A DNA stretch of 49,542 nucleotides from positions 1 to 49,542 of the forward strand of contig JADKJI010000049.1 in NCBI GenBank assembly GCA_016721085.1, in the 5' to 3' direction. A program made the position numbers and the translations under genes. This stretch comes from Chitinophagaceae bacterium. GTDB lineage: Bacteria > Bacteroidota > Bacteroidia > Chitinophagales > Chitinophagaceae. The notes beneath the pieces are model-generated. The model searched no databases and was not told the origin of the DNA. It saw only the letters and a program-made list of their open reading frames with translations. Shown in pieces: positions 1 to 8,344 of the stretch (the stretch's first letter is position 1; every line of letters starts with the position of its first letter).

Positions 1-2
1 AA

Positions 3-3000
3 AATGCCACCATTATGGATGGTAATGAAGCCGCCGCCTATGTAGCTTATAAAACCAGCGAAGTTTGCGCCATTTACCCCATAACACCCTCTTCTACAAT
101 GGGTGAACTGGCCGATGAATGGAGCAGTAACGATATCAAAAATATTTACGGAGAAGTCCCCAAAGTGATTGAAATGCAGAGCGAAGCAGGTGCTGCCGGT
201 GCCATCCATGGTGCCCTGCAAGGTGGTGCCCTCGCCTCTACCTTTACCTGCTCCCAGGGTCTCCTCCTCATGATACCCAATATGTACAAAATAGCCGGTG
301 AATTGACTCCTGCCGTTTTCCATATTGCCGCCCGCGCCCTGGCTACCCACGCCCTGTCAATTTTCGGCGACCATAGCGACGTTATGGCCACCCGCTCCAC
401 CGGTTTTTCAATGCTTTTTGGAAATAACCCTCAGGAAGCGCACGACATGGCCATGATCGCCACTGCCTCAACCCTTAAAGCAAGAATTCCCTTCCTTAAT
501 ATATTCGACGGTTTCCGCACCTCTCATGAGCTTTCTTTAGTAGAAGTTCTTTCAGATGCGCAAATCACAGAAATGATCGATGAGGAAGAAGTTAGCAAAC
601 ATCGCAAACGCGGACTTAACCCTGAACATCCCTTTGTTCGTGGTACGGCCCAAAACCCCGATGTATTCTTCCAAAGCCGCGAAGCAGCCAATAGCTATTA
701 TGAAAAAGTACCCGGCATCGTTGCAAAAACAATGGACCAGTTTGAAAAAATGACTGGCCGTTCTTATAAACTATTCCAATATTATGGACACCCAGAAGCA
801 GAACGCATCATTATTATAATGGGTTCTGGTGTTGGACCTGTACATGAAGTGGTAGACTACCTTAACGACCGCGGTCAGAAAGTGGGTTACCTCAACGTAC
901 ATCTATTCCGTCCATTCTCTATCAAACATTTCATCGACGTAATTCCTAATACGGTTCAGAAAATTGCAGTTTTAGATCGTTGCAAAGAACCAGGTGCCAT
1001 AGGCGAACCTCTTTTCATGGATGTTGTGAATGCACTCCATCAAGGTTGGAAATATGAAATGCCTGTTGTTACCGGCGGACGTTATGGTTTGGCTTCTAAA
1101 GAATTCAATGCCGGAATGGCAAAAGCCATATTCGATGAACTGAAAAAAGAAAAACCAAAAAATAGTTTCACTATCGGTATTGAAGATGATGTTACCCATA
1201 CAAGTATCGCATGGGATAAAACATTCTCTCTCGAACACCAACACTTGTTCCGCGGATTGTTCTATGGATTGGGTGCCGATGGAACTGTTGGTGCTAATAA
1301 GAACACTATTAAAATTGTAGGTGATGTAACCGATGAGTATGTACAAGGTTATTTCGTTTACGACTCAAAAAAATCAGGTTCACTTACTGTATCACATCTA
1401 CGTTTCAGTGATAAACCAATCAAATCCACTTATCTTATTACATCAGCCAACTTCATAGCCTGTCACCATTTCAATTACCTCAAGAAATATGATGTATTGA
1501 AATATGCTGAGAAAGGTGCCACTTTCCTTTTGAACGCTCCTTTCCCTGCTACTGAAGTATGGTCACAATTACCTAAGAAAATCCAGGATGAAATCATCCA
1601 TAAGGAACTTAAGTTCTACACCATCAACGCTTCTAAAGTGGCTAAAGAAACCGGAATGGGTTCCCGTATCAACGGTATCCTTCAAACCTGCTTCTTCGCT
1701 ATCTCTAACGTGATGGAAAGAGAAAAAGCAATTGATTACATCAAATCCGCTATCAAAAAAACCTACGGACGTAAAGGTGAGGAAGTAGTTAAGAAAAACT
1801 ACCTCGCTGTTGACCAAACCATTGAAAATCTAAGCCAAATCGATTATACTGGTTTCATTACTGGTAAGATCGAAATCGAATCTCCAATATCTGGTAACGC
1901 TCCTGATTTCGTTCAGGAAGTACTTGGACGTATCATTGCTGGTGAAGGTGATGAACTACCCGTAAGCGCCTTCCCTGTTGATGGTACGTATCCATCTGGT
2001 ACTACAAAATGGGAAAAGAGGAATATCGCCGAACAGGTTCCTGTTTGGGATCCATCACTTTGCTCTCAGTGTGGTAAATGTTACTTCGTTTGTCCTCACG
2101 CTGCCATCCGCGTTAAAGTATATGACCGCGATTGGCTCGCAGATGCTCCTTCTTTCTTCAAACACACTGACCCTATTGGTAAAGAGTTCATAAAAGAAAA
2201 AGAAGCTTACACATTACAAGTAGCTGTAGAAGATTGTACCGGTTGCCAATTGTGTACTGAAGTTTGTCCTATCGAAAGTAAGACAGAACCAGGCCACAAA
2301 GCCATCGACATGAAAGATGTAATTCCATTGAAAGAAAAAGAAAAGACAAACTGGGATTACTTCCTGAACCTTCCAGATATCGATCGTTCAAGAGTTAATA
2401 AGAGCACCGTTAAAGGCTCTCAGTTACTCGAACCATTATTCGAATTCTCAGGAGCTTGTAGCGGTTGTGGTGAAACTCCATACCTCAAACTCTTGTCTCA
2501 ATTGTTCGGAGACCGTATGATTGTTGCCAATGCAACAGGTTGCTCTTCTATCTTCGGAGGTAACTTACCTACCACTCCTTGGACAACCAACCACGAAGGA
2601 CAAGGACCAGCATGGGCTAACTCCTTATTCGAAGACAATGCAGAATTCGGATTAGGATTGAAACTCGCTACCGATAAGAAACGTGAAATGGCCTTCCATA
2701 TCGTAAAACATATGAGGGAAGAAATAGGAAGCGAACTGGCAGATGCTATCATAGCCAATGAAGAGTTGACAGAAGCACAATTGGTGCAACAACGCAAATT
2801 GGTGAATGACCTTAAAAAACGCTTACGCGAAATAAAAACTGAAGAAGCGTATCGCCTGTACCAAATCGCTGAATTCCTTGAGAAGAAGTCAGTATGGATC
2901 ATCGGTGGTGACGGTTGGGCATATGATATCGGATTCAGTGGACTAGACCATGTACTCAGCACAGGAGAAAATGTAAACATCCTGGTAATGGATACAGAGG

Positions 3001-3521
3001 TGTATAGCAATACCGGTGGACAGAAATCTAAAGCCTCTCCAATTGGAGCCAGTGCGAAGTTCTCTATCAAAGGTAAAACTACCGGCAAGAAAGACCTCGC
3101 CATGCAGGCCATCGCACATGGTAGCGCATATGTAGCACAGATAGCAATGGGTGCCAATGACGTGCATGCATTGAAAACTATCTTGGAAGCAGAAGCCTAT
3201 CCTGGACCATCTATCATCATCGCTTACAGTCACTGTATAGCTCACGGTTATGATATGTGTCATGGATTAGATCAGCAAAGTCTGGCTGTGAAGAGTGGTT
3301 ACTGGCCAATCTTCCGCTACAACCCAATGAATGATGTTGGCAAACGCTTCACTATGGATTGTAAAGAACCAACCGTTCCAGTGGAAGAATTCCTCTACCA
3401 CGAGAACCGTTTCACTACCATCAAAAATAGTGATCCTGAAAAAGGTGCCGAGTTCTTAAATCTTGCAAATGACGCCATCCGCCACCATTGGGAGCGCATG
3501 AACGCTTTGAAAGTTTTATAA
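3..3521 (+). CDS. nifJ: Pyruvate:ferredoxin (flavodoxin) oxidoreductase, 5' end cut by window edge
   Basis: Cytoplasmic enzyme that oxidatively decarboxylates pyruvate to acetyl-CoA and CO2 and passes the electrons to ferredoxin or flavodoxin. The single chain of about 1,170 residues has the fused PFOR architecture: an N-terminal pyrimidine-binding domain opening with DGNEAAAYVAY and YPITPSS, a middle transketolase-C-like and gamma region, a ferredoxin-like insert with two 4Fe-4S motifs (C683, C686, C689, C693 and C741, C744, C747, C751, counting from the ATG at 15), and a C-terminal TPP domain with CSGCGE near 815. The frame is open to the left edge and the family usually has several residues before DGNEAA, so the true start probably lies outside the window; the ATG at 15 is the first visible start. 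A hairpin terminator follows the stop. Identification is secure. Confidence 0.97.
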   Translation, partial: NATIMDGNEAAAYVAYKTSEVCAIYPITPSSTMGELADEWSSNDIKNIYGEVPKVIEMQSEAGAAGAIHGALQGGALASTFTCSQGLLLMIPNMYKIAGELTPAVFHIAARALATHALSIFGDHSDVMATRSTGFSMLFGNNPQEAHDMAMIATASTLKARIPFLNIFDGFRTSHELSLVEVLSDAQITEMIDEEEVSKHRKRGLNPEHPFVRGTAQNPDVFFQSREAANSYYEKVPGIVAKTMDQFEKMTGRSYKLFQYYGHPEAERIIIIMGSGVGPVHEVVDYLNDRGQKVGYLNVHLFRPFSIKHFIDVIPNTVQKIAVLDRCKEPGAIGEPLFMDVVNALHQGWKYEMPVVTGGRYGLASKEFNAGMAKAIFDELKKEKPKNSFTIGIEDDVTHTSIAWDKTFSLEHQHLFRGLFYGLGADGTVGANKNTIKIVGDVTDEYVQGYFVYDSKKSGSLTVSHLRFSDKPIKSTYLITSANFIACHHFNYLKKYDVLKYAEKGATFLLNAPFPATEVWSQLPKKIQDEIIHKELKFYTINASKVAKETGMGSRINGILQTCFFAISNVMEREKAIDYIKSAIKKTYGRKGEEVVKKNYLAVDQTIENLSQIDYTGFITGKIEIESPISGNAPDFVQEVLGRIIAGEGDELPVSAFPVDGTYPSGTTKWEKRNIAEQVPVWDPSLCSQCGKCYFVCPHAAIRVKVYDRDWLADAPSFFKHTDPIGKEFIKEKEAYTLQVAVEDCTGCQLCTEVCPIESKTEPGHKAIDMKDVIPLKEKEKTNWDYFLNLPDIDRSRVNKSTVKGSQLLEPLFEFSGACSGCGETPYLKLLSQLFGDRMIVANATGCSSIFGGNLPTTPWTTNHEGQGPAWANSLFEDNAEFGLGLKLATDKKREMAFHIVKHMREEIGSELADAIIANEELTEAQLVQQRKLVNDLKKRLREIKTEEAYRLYQIAEFLEKKSVWIIGGDGWAYDIGFSGLDHVLSTGENVNILVMDTEVYSNTGGQKSKASPIGASAKFSIKGKTTGKKDLAMQAIAHGSAYVAQIAMGANDVHALKTILEAEAYPGPSIIIAYSHCIAHGYDMCHGLDQQSLAVKSGYWPIFRYNPMNDVGKRFTMDCKEPTVPVEEFLYHENRFTTIKNSDPEKGAEFLNLANDAIRHHWERMNALKVL

Positions 3522-3543
3522 GGGTTAAAATAGAACAATAGAA

Positions 3544-3577
3544 AAAGGAACCTCAGTGATGGGGTTCCTTTGTTTTT
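3544..3577 (+). terminator. Rho-independent terminator after nifJ
   Basis: A 9-bp perfect stem, AAAGGAACC paired with GGTTCCTTT, around a 10-nt loop, followed by a short T-rich tail. It starts 23 bases after the nifJ stop and fits transcription termination on the plus strand. Confidence 0.8.
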
Positions 3578-3604
3578 AATAGGAAACACTGAATACTAAT
3601 TTGA

Positions 3605-3622
3605 ATCCCGACGCGTCGGGAT
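3605..3622. repeat. 18-bp perfect GC-rich palindrome
   Basis: ATCCCGACGCGTCGGGAT is exactly its own reverse complement. It sits alone in the gap between nifJ and the response regulator and has no T-tail, so it is not an obvious terminator. A similar short GC palindrome lies at 22979-22992. Confidence 0.75.
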
Positions 3623-3654
3623 GAAGATTTGAGAATAAACAGCCAATACAAATA

Positions 3655-3710
3655 ACCGCAGAGACGCGGAGACGCAAGGGCGTTCCTCCGCGTCTCTGCG
3701 TCTCTGCGGT
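3655..3710. repeat. Dispersed palindromic repeat, copy 1
   Basis: About 56 bp with arms ACCGCAGAGACGCGGAGACG and, on the other side, CGTCTCTGCGTCTCTGCGGT; the arms are inverted complements except for one mismatch in the outer 20 bases. The same element occurs at 28154-28211 with perfect 24-bp outer arms. Both copies lie between genes, which fits a REP/MITE-like dispersed repeat. Confidence 0.85.
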
Positions 3711-3776
3711 GAAATATCCTCAGATTCGCAATTAAAAAATCGAAGTCGATAATACTGCCCGCCACTTTTAACTTTT

Positions 3777-3810
3777 TTGACTTTTTACTTTTTACTTTTA
3801 AATACCTTTG
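3777..3810 (+). promoter_or_regulatory. Candidate Bacteroidota promoter for the response regulator
   Basis: TACCTTTG at 3803-3810 is an exact match to the Bacteroidota -7 element TAnnTTTG and lies nine bases before the ATG at 3820. A TTG at 3777-3779 is the only -33-like element, and its spacing of 23 bp is slightly long. The short leader leaves no room for a Shine-Dalgarno site. Confidence 0.55.
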
Positions 3811-3819
3811 CCCCATACC

Positions 3820-5143
3820 ATGAACAAAGAAACCATACTTGTCATTGACGACGAGGACCAACTCAGACAACTTCTCAGCAGGATCATCCGGCTGGAAGGG
3901 TTTACTGTTTTGGAAGCGCCAACCCTCAAACAAGCATGGACCATCATTGAAAAATCAGAACCGGATATCATTCTTTGCGATGTAAAACTTCCAGATGGTA
4001 ATGGTGTAGATTTTGTTCCCGAATTGAAAAAAGCATGCCAGCATCGAGATCATTCTTCTTACAGCCTATGGTAATATTCCCGATGGTATTCAAGCCATGA
4101 AAAACGGAGCGATGGATTATATCGTTAAAGGAAATGATAACGACAAAATCATACCTCTGCTTCAGAGAGCTGCAGAGAAGATTCAACTCAGGAAAAAGAT
4201 ATCACAACTCCAGGCAAAAGTGGGTAAGCAATATGATTTTGATTCCATCATAGGACAATCCACCCTTATCCAAAAAGCAAAATCACTGGCCGCTAAAGTG
4301 GCACCAACTGATACTACCGTTTTATTATTAGGAGAAACCGGAACAGGTAAAGAAGTATTCGCACAAGCCATACATAACGCCAGCAAAAGAAATACACATC
4401 CATTTGTTGCCATCAATTGCAGCGCCTTCCCTCATGAATTATTAGAAAGCGAATTATTCGGACATAAAGCGGGTTCATTCACTGGAGCTACAAAAGATAA
4501 GAAAGGGTTATTGGAAGAAGCTCAGGGAGGAACCGTTTTCCTTGACGAGATAGGTGATATGCCAATGGATCTCCAGACTAAATTATTGCGGTTTTTGGAA
4601 ACACGCGAATTCTATAAAGTGGGCGATTCGCAACCTACAAAAGTCGATGTTCGGATTATCACCGCCACCAATAGAAACCTGGAAGAAGAAGTAAAAAAGA
4701 ATAATTTCAGAAACGACCTCTTCTATCGCATCAATATCTTCACTATTGATCTTCCACCTTTACGTGAAAGAAAAGAAGACATCGCAGCTCTGGCTACATT
4801 CTATACAAAACAGTTCGCTGAAAAAACCGGGAAGAAGATAAACTCATTGAGTCCTGCACTTTTAAAGAAACTGGAAAAACAATACTGGAAGGGGAATATC
4901 CGTGAATTGAAGAACAGCATTGAAAGAGCCGTGATACTAACCGATACAAACGAACTGAAAGAAGATGATATCAGTAATGAAGTATCAACCGGTTCAGTTG
5001 AATCCTTTGAACTAGCGTCTGTAGAAAAATTCCATATTCAGAAAATTCTCAAGCATACCGGTGGAAATAAAACAGAAACAGCTCGTCTATTAGGAATAGG
5101 TCTCACTACTCTTTATCGAAAAATTGAAGAATACGGGTTATAA
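3820..5143 (+). CDS. Sigma-54-dependent NtrC-family response regulator (one frameshift)
   Basis: Two-component activator of sigma-54 promoters. After correction it is 440 residues: a receiver domain (acidic VIDDED near 8-13, phospho-acceptor D54 in CDVKLPDG), an AAA+ domain (Walker A GETGTGKE from about 171, Walker B VFLDEIGD) and a C-terminal Fis-type helix-turn-helix ending in TTLYRKIEEYGL. The sigma-54 contact loop reads GSFTGA (about 218-223) instead of GAFTGA. The frame breaks at the A6 run 4027-4032. Reading five As gives an unbroken ELKKHASIEIILLTAYGNIPDG, so one extra A is present in this sequence. The nearest ATG to the promoter, 3820, is chosen. It lies beside the kdp locus, which has a histidine kinase but no OmpR-type KdpE, so control of kdp is a reasonable inference. 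Confidence 0.9.
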
Positions 5144-5153
5144 ACTTGTTGCC

Positions 5154-6179
5154 TTATATCTCCCACCACTCAGACTTATGAAATGTTTCTCCAACTACTA
5201 ACGACTCACCAATTTTTGGCATCTGTAAATTCACATCCAATTCCCTTGCTTTAATTGTAGCTCTTTTTATAGGATCATTCCATGAATGCATGGCAAGTGC
5301 AAACTTCCCCCAATGCACAGGCAACAATTGCTTTGCTTTCAAATCAACAGCTGCTTGAACCGTTTCTTCAGGCATCATATGAATCAAGGGCCACATGGTA
5401 TTATATTGTCCGCATTCCAGAATGGCGAGATCAATATTATCAAAACGATTCCCTATCTCCTTAAAATGTGAATCGTATCCTGAATCACCACCCAGATATA
5501 TTCTGTAATTTTTTGATTGCAATAAAAAAGAAGACCAAAGTGTCAAACATCTCTTTATACCTCTTCCTGAAAAATGCCTTGCAGGTGCTGCCGTCAAAGT
5601 AAAATCATTGCCAATTTCCTCAGTTTGCCACCAATCCATTTCATGCACCATTGACGGGTCATATCCCCAATAGCGAAGATGAGAACCAACACCTAAAGAA
5701 CAATACACCGCCTTCACTTTCGGCTTCAATTCCATTACTGTTTTATAATCAAGATGATCATAATGGTCATGCGTCAATATCAGGTAATCGATAACAGGCA
5801 TTTCAGCAACCCCATATGTATTGGCACCTTCGAAGGCACTTACCATGAACGATACTGGTGAAGCATTCCCACTAAATACTGGATCTATCAGAAAATTCTT
5901 TCCCTCAACTCTCAATAGATAGGATGAATGTCCAAACCAATTGATGGTAGGTTTGGAAGAACTTGTTTCCTTGAGATTGGTTTCAATAAATGGCAATACC
6001 TTTTGAGGTACTTTATCGGGATTCTTTTTGAAGAAAAATTTTAGCATCTTGAAATAAGATGCGTCTTCCGACATCATCGGAGTTTCAGAGAAATTCTTGA
6101 AAATCTTTCCATCAAACTGTGTAGATCCCTTAATTCTTTCCAGCTCTTTTCCCGAAGGGTTCTTCCCTGCCACTCTCAT
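5154..6179 (-). CDS. Metallo-beta-lactamase-fold hydrolase (NAPE-PLD/UlaG-like)
   Basis: A 341-residue metal-dependent hydrolase. The metal-binding signature THDHYDHLDY is present, followed by further typical ligands in APARHFSGRG, GGDSGYDSHF and LLPVHWGKFAL, the pattern of the lactamase_B_2 / N-acyl-phosphatidylethanolamine phospholipase D-like group. Its substrate cannot be deduced. No signal peptide is visible, so it is probably cytoplasmic. The ATG at 6179 is preferred over an upstream in-frame TTG at 6206, because that TTG overlaps a TAATTTTG promoter-like box. The gene converges on the response regulator with only 10 bases between stop codons, and diverges from the kdp operon across a 239-bp gap. 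A functional link to potassium transport is not shown. Confidence 0.85.
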   Translation of the reverse strand: MRVAGKNPSGKELERIKGSTQFDGKIFKNFSETPMMSEDASYFKMLKFFFKKNPDKVPQKVLPFIETNLKETSSSKPTINWFGHSSYLLRVEGKNFLIDPVFSGNASPVSFMVSAFEGANTYGVAEMPVIDYLILTHDHYDHLDYKTVMELKPKVKAVYCSLGVGSHLRYWGYDPSMVHEMDWWQTEEIGNDFTLTAAPARHFSGRGIKRCLTLWSSFLLQSKNYRIYLGGDSGYDSHFKEIGNRFDNIDLAILECGQYNTMWPLIHMMPEETVQAAVDLKAKQLLPVHWGKFALAMHSWNDPIKRATIKARELDVNLQMPKIGESLVVGETFHKSEWWEI

Positions 6180-6203
6180 ATTCTTGAATTTTATTGTAGA
6201 AAG

Positions 6204-6211
6204 CAAAATTA
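6204..6211 (-). promoter_or_regulatory. Candidate -7 promoter element for the hydrolase gene
   Basis: On the minus strand this reads TAATTTTG, an exact TAnnTTTG match, 24 bases upstream of the ATG at 6179. No clear TTTG -33 element is seen at the expected distance, so support is partial. Confidence 0.35.
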
Positions 6212-6250
6212 AGGGCGTTAGCTCCTAAAAAATCATTTGTTGATACCGCC

Positions 6251-6303
6251 TTTCATTTTGGAAAACCACCCTTCCATTTTGGTAGGGTCAACCAGAAATG
6301 GAA
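6251..6303. promoter_or_regulatory. Candidate operator or enhancer cluster upstream of kdp
   Basis: Three related boxes: TTTCATTTTGGAA (6251-6263), TTCCATTTTGGTA (6272-6284) and, inverted, TTCCATTTCTGGT (6291-6303). The two direct copies are 21 bp apart, about two helical turns, and two boxes contain a CCA-N3/4-TGG dyad. They lie 116-168 bp upstream of the first kdp reading frame, a normal place for enhancers of an NtrC-type activator. No convincing -24/-12 promoter was found downstream, so the role is inferred. Confidence 0.35.
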
Positions 6304-6418
6304 AAGCTTTTGAAATTAGTCCAAATCCCTGAAACCCTTATCCAGTATAGATTACAGCCTTCCAATTATGCATAAGGCCAACTCAGGCATTCCTTTTGGC
6401 ATTCCTGTATAAAAAATT

Positions 6419-6502
6419 ATGCTTCCGCTCATACTACTTGCTGCCGGCCTTATCTGTTTCTGGATACTCTTCAAATGCATCGATTGGTTTGAAAACATCT
6501 GA
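6419..6502 (+). CDS. 27-residue single-helix membrane microprotein upstream of kdpF
   Basis: A complete ATG-to-TGA frame encoding MLPLILLAAGLICFWILFKC followed by IDWFENI: one hydrophobic helix of about 19 residues and an acidic/aromatic tail. It lies 31 bases before kdpF and on the same strand, so it should be co-transcribed with kdp. KdpF is itself a tiny one-helix subunit, so a second small accessory of the K+ pump is plausible. The assignment rests on hydrophobicity and position only; there is no further sequence evidence for translation. Confidence 0.55.
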   Translation: MLPLILLAAGLICFWILFKCIDWFENI

Positions 6503-6533
6503 AGCACTTATCATAAATCAAAAACTAAAAGCC

Positions 6534-6614
6534 ATGATGCTATCACTTTTCTTTCTTTCCATAATCGTATTCGGCTATCTCATTTATGTATTGATTAAAC
6601 CCGAAAAATTCTAA
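6534..6614 (+). CDS. kdpF: Potassium-transporting ATPase small subunit KdpF
   Basis: A 26-residue one-helix protein (MMLSLFFLSIIVFGYLIYVL and then IKPEKF). Size, a single transmembrane helix, the terminal KPEKF-like tail and its place four bases before kdpA match KdpF, which stabilises the KdpABC complex in the inner membrane. Two adjacent ATGs (6534 and 6537) are possible starts. Longer upstream starts would need a TTG and would destroy the KdpF-like length. Confidence 0.85.
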   Translation: MMLSLFFLSIIVFGYLIYVLIKPEKF

Positions 6615-6618
6615 GACT

Positions 6619-8334
6619 ATGACAAACGAATTAATAGGCGTTGTTTTCATGTTCGGGATAACCCTCCTACTCTCCTATCCTCTTGGTAAATACATTGCCA
6701 AATTCTTCAATGGCGAAAAAACTTTTACTGATTTCCTTAACCCATTTGAAAGATTCATATACCGCATAAGTGGCATCGACCCAAATGAAAAGATGAATTG
6801 GAAACAATTCCTGAAAGCCATGTTAACCATAAACCTCTTATGGCTAGTATATGCTTTCTTCTTATTGATATTCCAGGATAAACTGCCACTGAATCCGGAT
6901 GGGAATGCAGCACAATCACCCGATCTTGCCTTCAATACAGCCATAAGCTTTCTGGTGAACTGTAACCTGCAACATTATTCAGGTGAAACAGGTCTCACCT
7001 ATTTTACGCAACTCTTTGTTATCACCTTCCTCCAATTTGTAAGCGCAGCCACCGGTATTGCTGCATTAGCCGGAGTATTAAACGGTCTTAAAGAAAAAAC
7101 AACAGAGAACCTTGGCAACTTTTGGACATTATTTATAAAATCAATTACAAGGCTATTATTGCCACTTAGTATCATAGCTGCTGTATTGTTGGTTTTCAAT
7201 GGAACACCTTCCAGCTTTGACGGAAAAGATACAATAACCACTTTACAGGGCGACACTGTTCAGGTATCAAGAGGACCAGCAGCAGCAATGATCGCTATCA
7301 AACATATAGGAACAAATGGCGGTGGCTGGTTTGGCGCCAATTCAGCACACCCACTTGAAAATCCTAACTACTTCACCAATATGCTGGAAATGATCATCCA
7401 GGTTCTTTTACCTATGGCCATGATCTTCGCATTTGGGTTCTACATCAAAAGAAAAAAACTGGCAAGAGTGATATTTGGTATCATGACAATCGGTATGCTT
7501 TGTCTTTTGATACCCACGATAATTTCAGAAGTCTATGGAAACCCGGCATTGCAAAAAATGGGATTGCTGCAGCCAACTGGTGCCATGGAAGGAAAAGAAG
7601 TGAGATTCGGAGTAGTGGCTTCTGGCTATTGGAGCACGGTTACTACAATCATTTCTACCGGTTCTGTCAATTCAATGCACGACAGCTTCATGCCCATGTC
7701 AAACTTAATGCAATTACTTGGCATGATGATCAATGCCTTCTATGGAGGTTGCGGAGTTGGCATATTGAATTATCTAATTTATATCATCATAGCTGTCTTT
7801 ATATCTGGATTGATGGTTGGAAGAACCCCGGAATTCATGGGACATAAAGTAGAAGCCCGTGAAGTAAAAATTGCGGCATTGGTAACCCTCCTTTCCGCAT
7901 TCCTGGTAAAAGGATTCACTGCTTTAGCAGCTTATATGGTTGCTCATCATCCTGATATTGCCTGGTCGGTCAAACCATCTGCCTGGCTCAATAACCCATC
8001 GTATCATGGATTCTCAGAAATGCTCTATGAATTCACTTCTGCCAATGCCAATAATGGAAGTGGCATGGAAGGATTAGGCGACAATAATATATTCTGGAAT
8101 ATAACTACTGGAATCGTTTTACTATTGGCCAGGTTCATCCCTATCATAGGCCCAGTTGCTATTGTAGGACTACTCGCTAATAAAAAACATATACCAGAAT
8201 CTCCGGGCACCTTGCGAACCGACTCATGGACTTTCGGCATGATGACTTTTGCAGTTATCATTGTAATCAATGCCCTTTCGTTTTTCCCAGCATTAGCATT
8301 AGGACCGATAGCAGAATATTTTTCACTTAAGTAA
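6619..8334 (+). CDS. kdpA: Potassium-transporting ATPase channel subunit KdpA
   Basis: A 571-residue polytopic inner-membrane subunit that binds and conducts K+ in the KdpFABC pump. All four filter regions can be seen: NCNLQHYSGETG, GTNGGGWFGANS, GSVNSMHDSF and TSANANNGSG, and about ten hydrophobic segments are present. Length is close to the usual 557-590. The ATG lies four bases after the kdpF stop and kdpB begins ten bases after this stop, showing a tight operon. The frame is intact. Confidence 0.97.
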   Translation: MTNELIGVVFMFGITLLLSYPLGKYIAKFFNGEKTFTDFLNPFERFIYRISGIDPNEKMNWKQFLKAMLTINLLWLVYAFFLLIFQDKLPLNPDGNAAQSPDLAFNTAISFLVNCNLQHYSGETGLTYFTQLFVITFLQFVSAATGIAALAGVLNGLKEKTTENLGNFWTLFIKSITRLLLPLSIIAAVLLVFNGTPSSFDGKDTITTLQGDTVQVSRGPAAAMIAIKHIGTNGGGWFGANSAHPLENPNYFTNMLEMIIQVLLPMAMIFAFGFYIKRKKLARVIFGIMTIGMLCLLIPTIISEVYGNPALQKMGLLQPTGAMEGKEVRFGVVASGYWSTVTTIISTGSVNSMHDSFMPMSNLMQLLGMMINAFYGGCGVGILNYLIYIIIAVFISGLMVGRTPEFMGHKVEAREVKIAALVTLLSAFLVKGFTALAAYMVAHHPDIAWSVKPSAWLNNPSYHGFSEMLYEFTSANANNGSGMEGLGDNNIFWNITTGIVLLLARFIPIIGPVAIVGLLANKKHIPESPGTLRTDSWTFGMMTFAVIIVINALSFFPALALGPIAEYFSLK

Positions 8335-8344
8335 TTCGAAAACA

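Noticed and set aside
2498..3157. 219-codon open frame antisense to nifJ
   Set aside because: It lies wholly inside the strongly conserved TPP domain of nifJ; composition reflects codon bias of the sense gene.
6386..6420. Sigma-54 promoter just upstream of the kdp microprotein
   Set aside because: GGCATTCC occurs twice (6386, 6398), but GG and GC are 11 rather than 10 bases apart, and the other TGGCA at 6397 has no GC at -12, so no valid -24/-12 pair.
6396..6614. 72-residue version of KdpF starting at a TTG
   Set aside because: It needs a weak start, overlaps the 27-residue frame and gives a length unlike any KdpF; the ATG at 6534 gives the expected protein.
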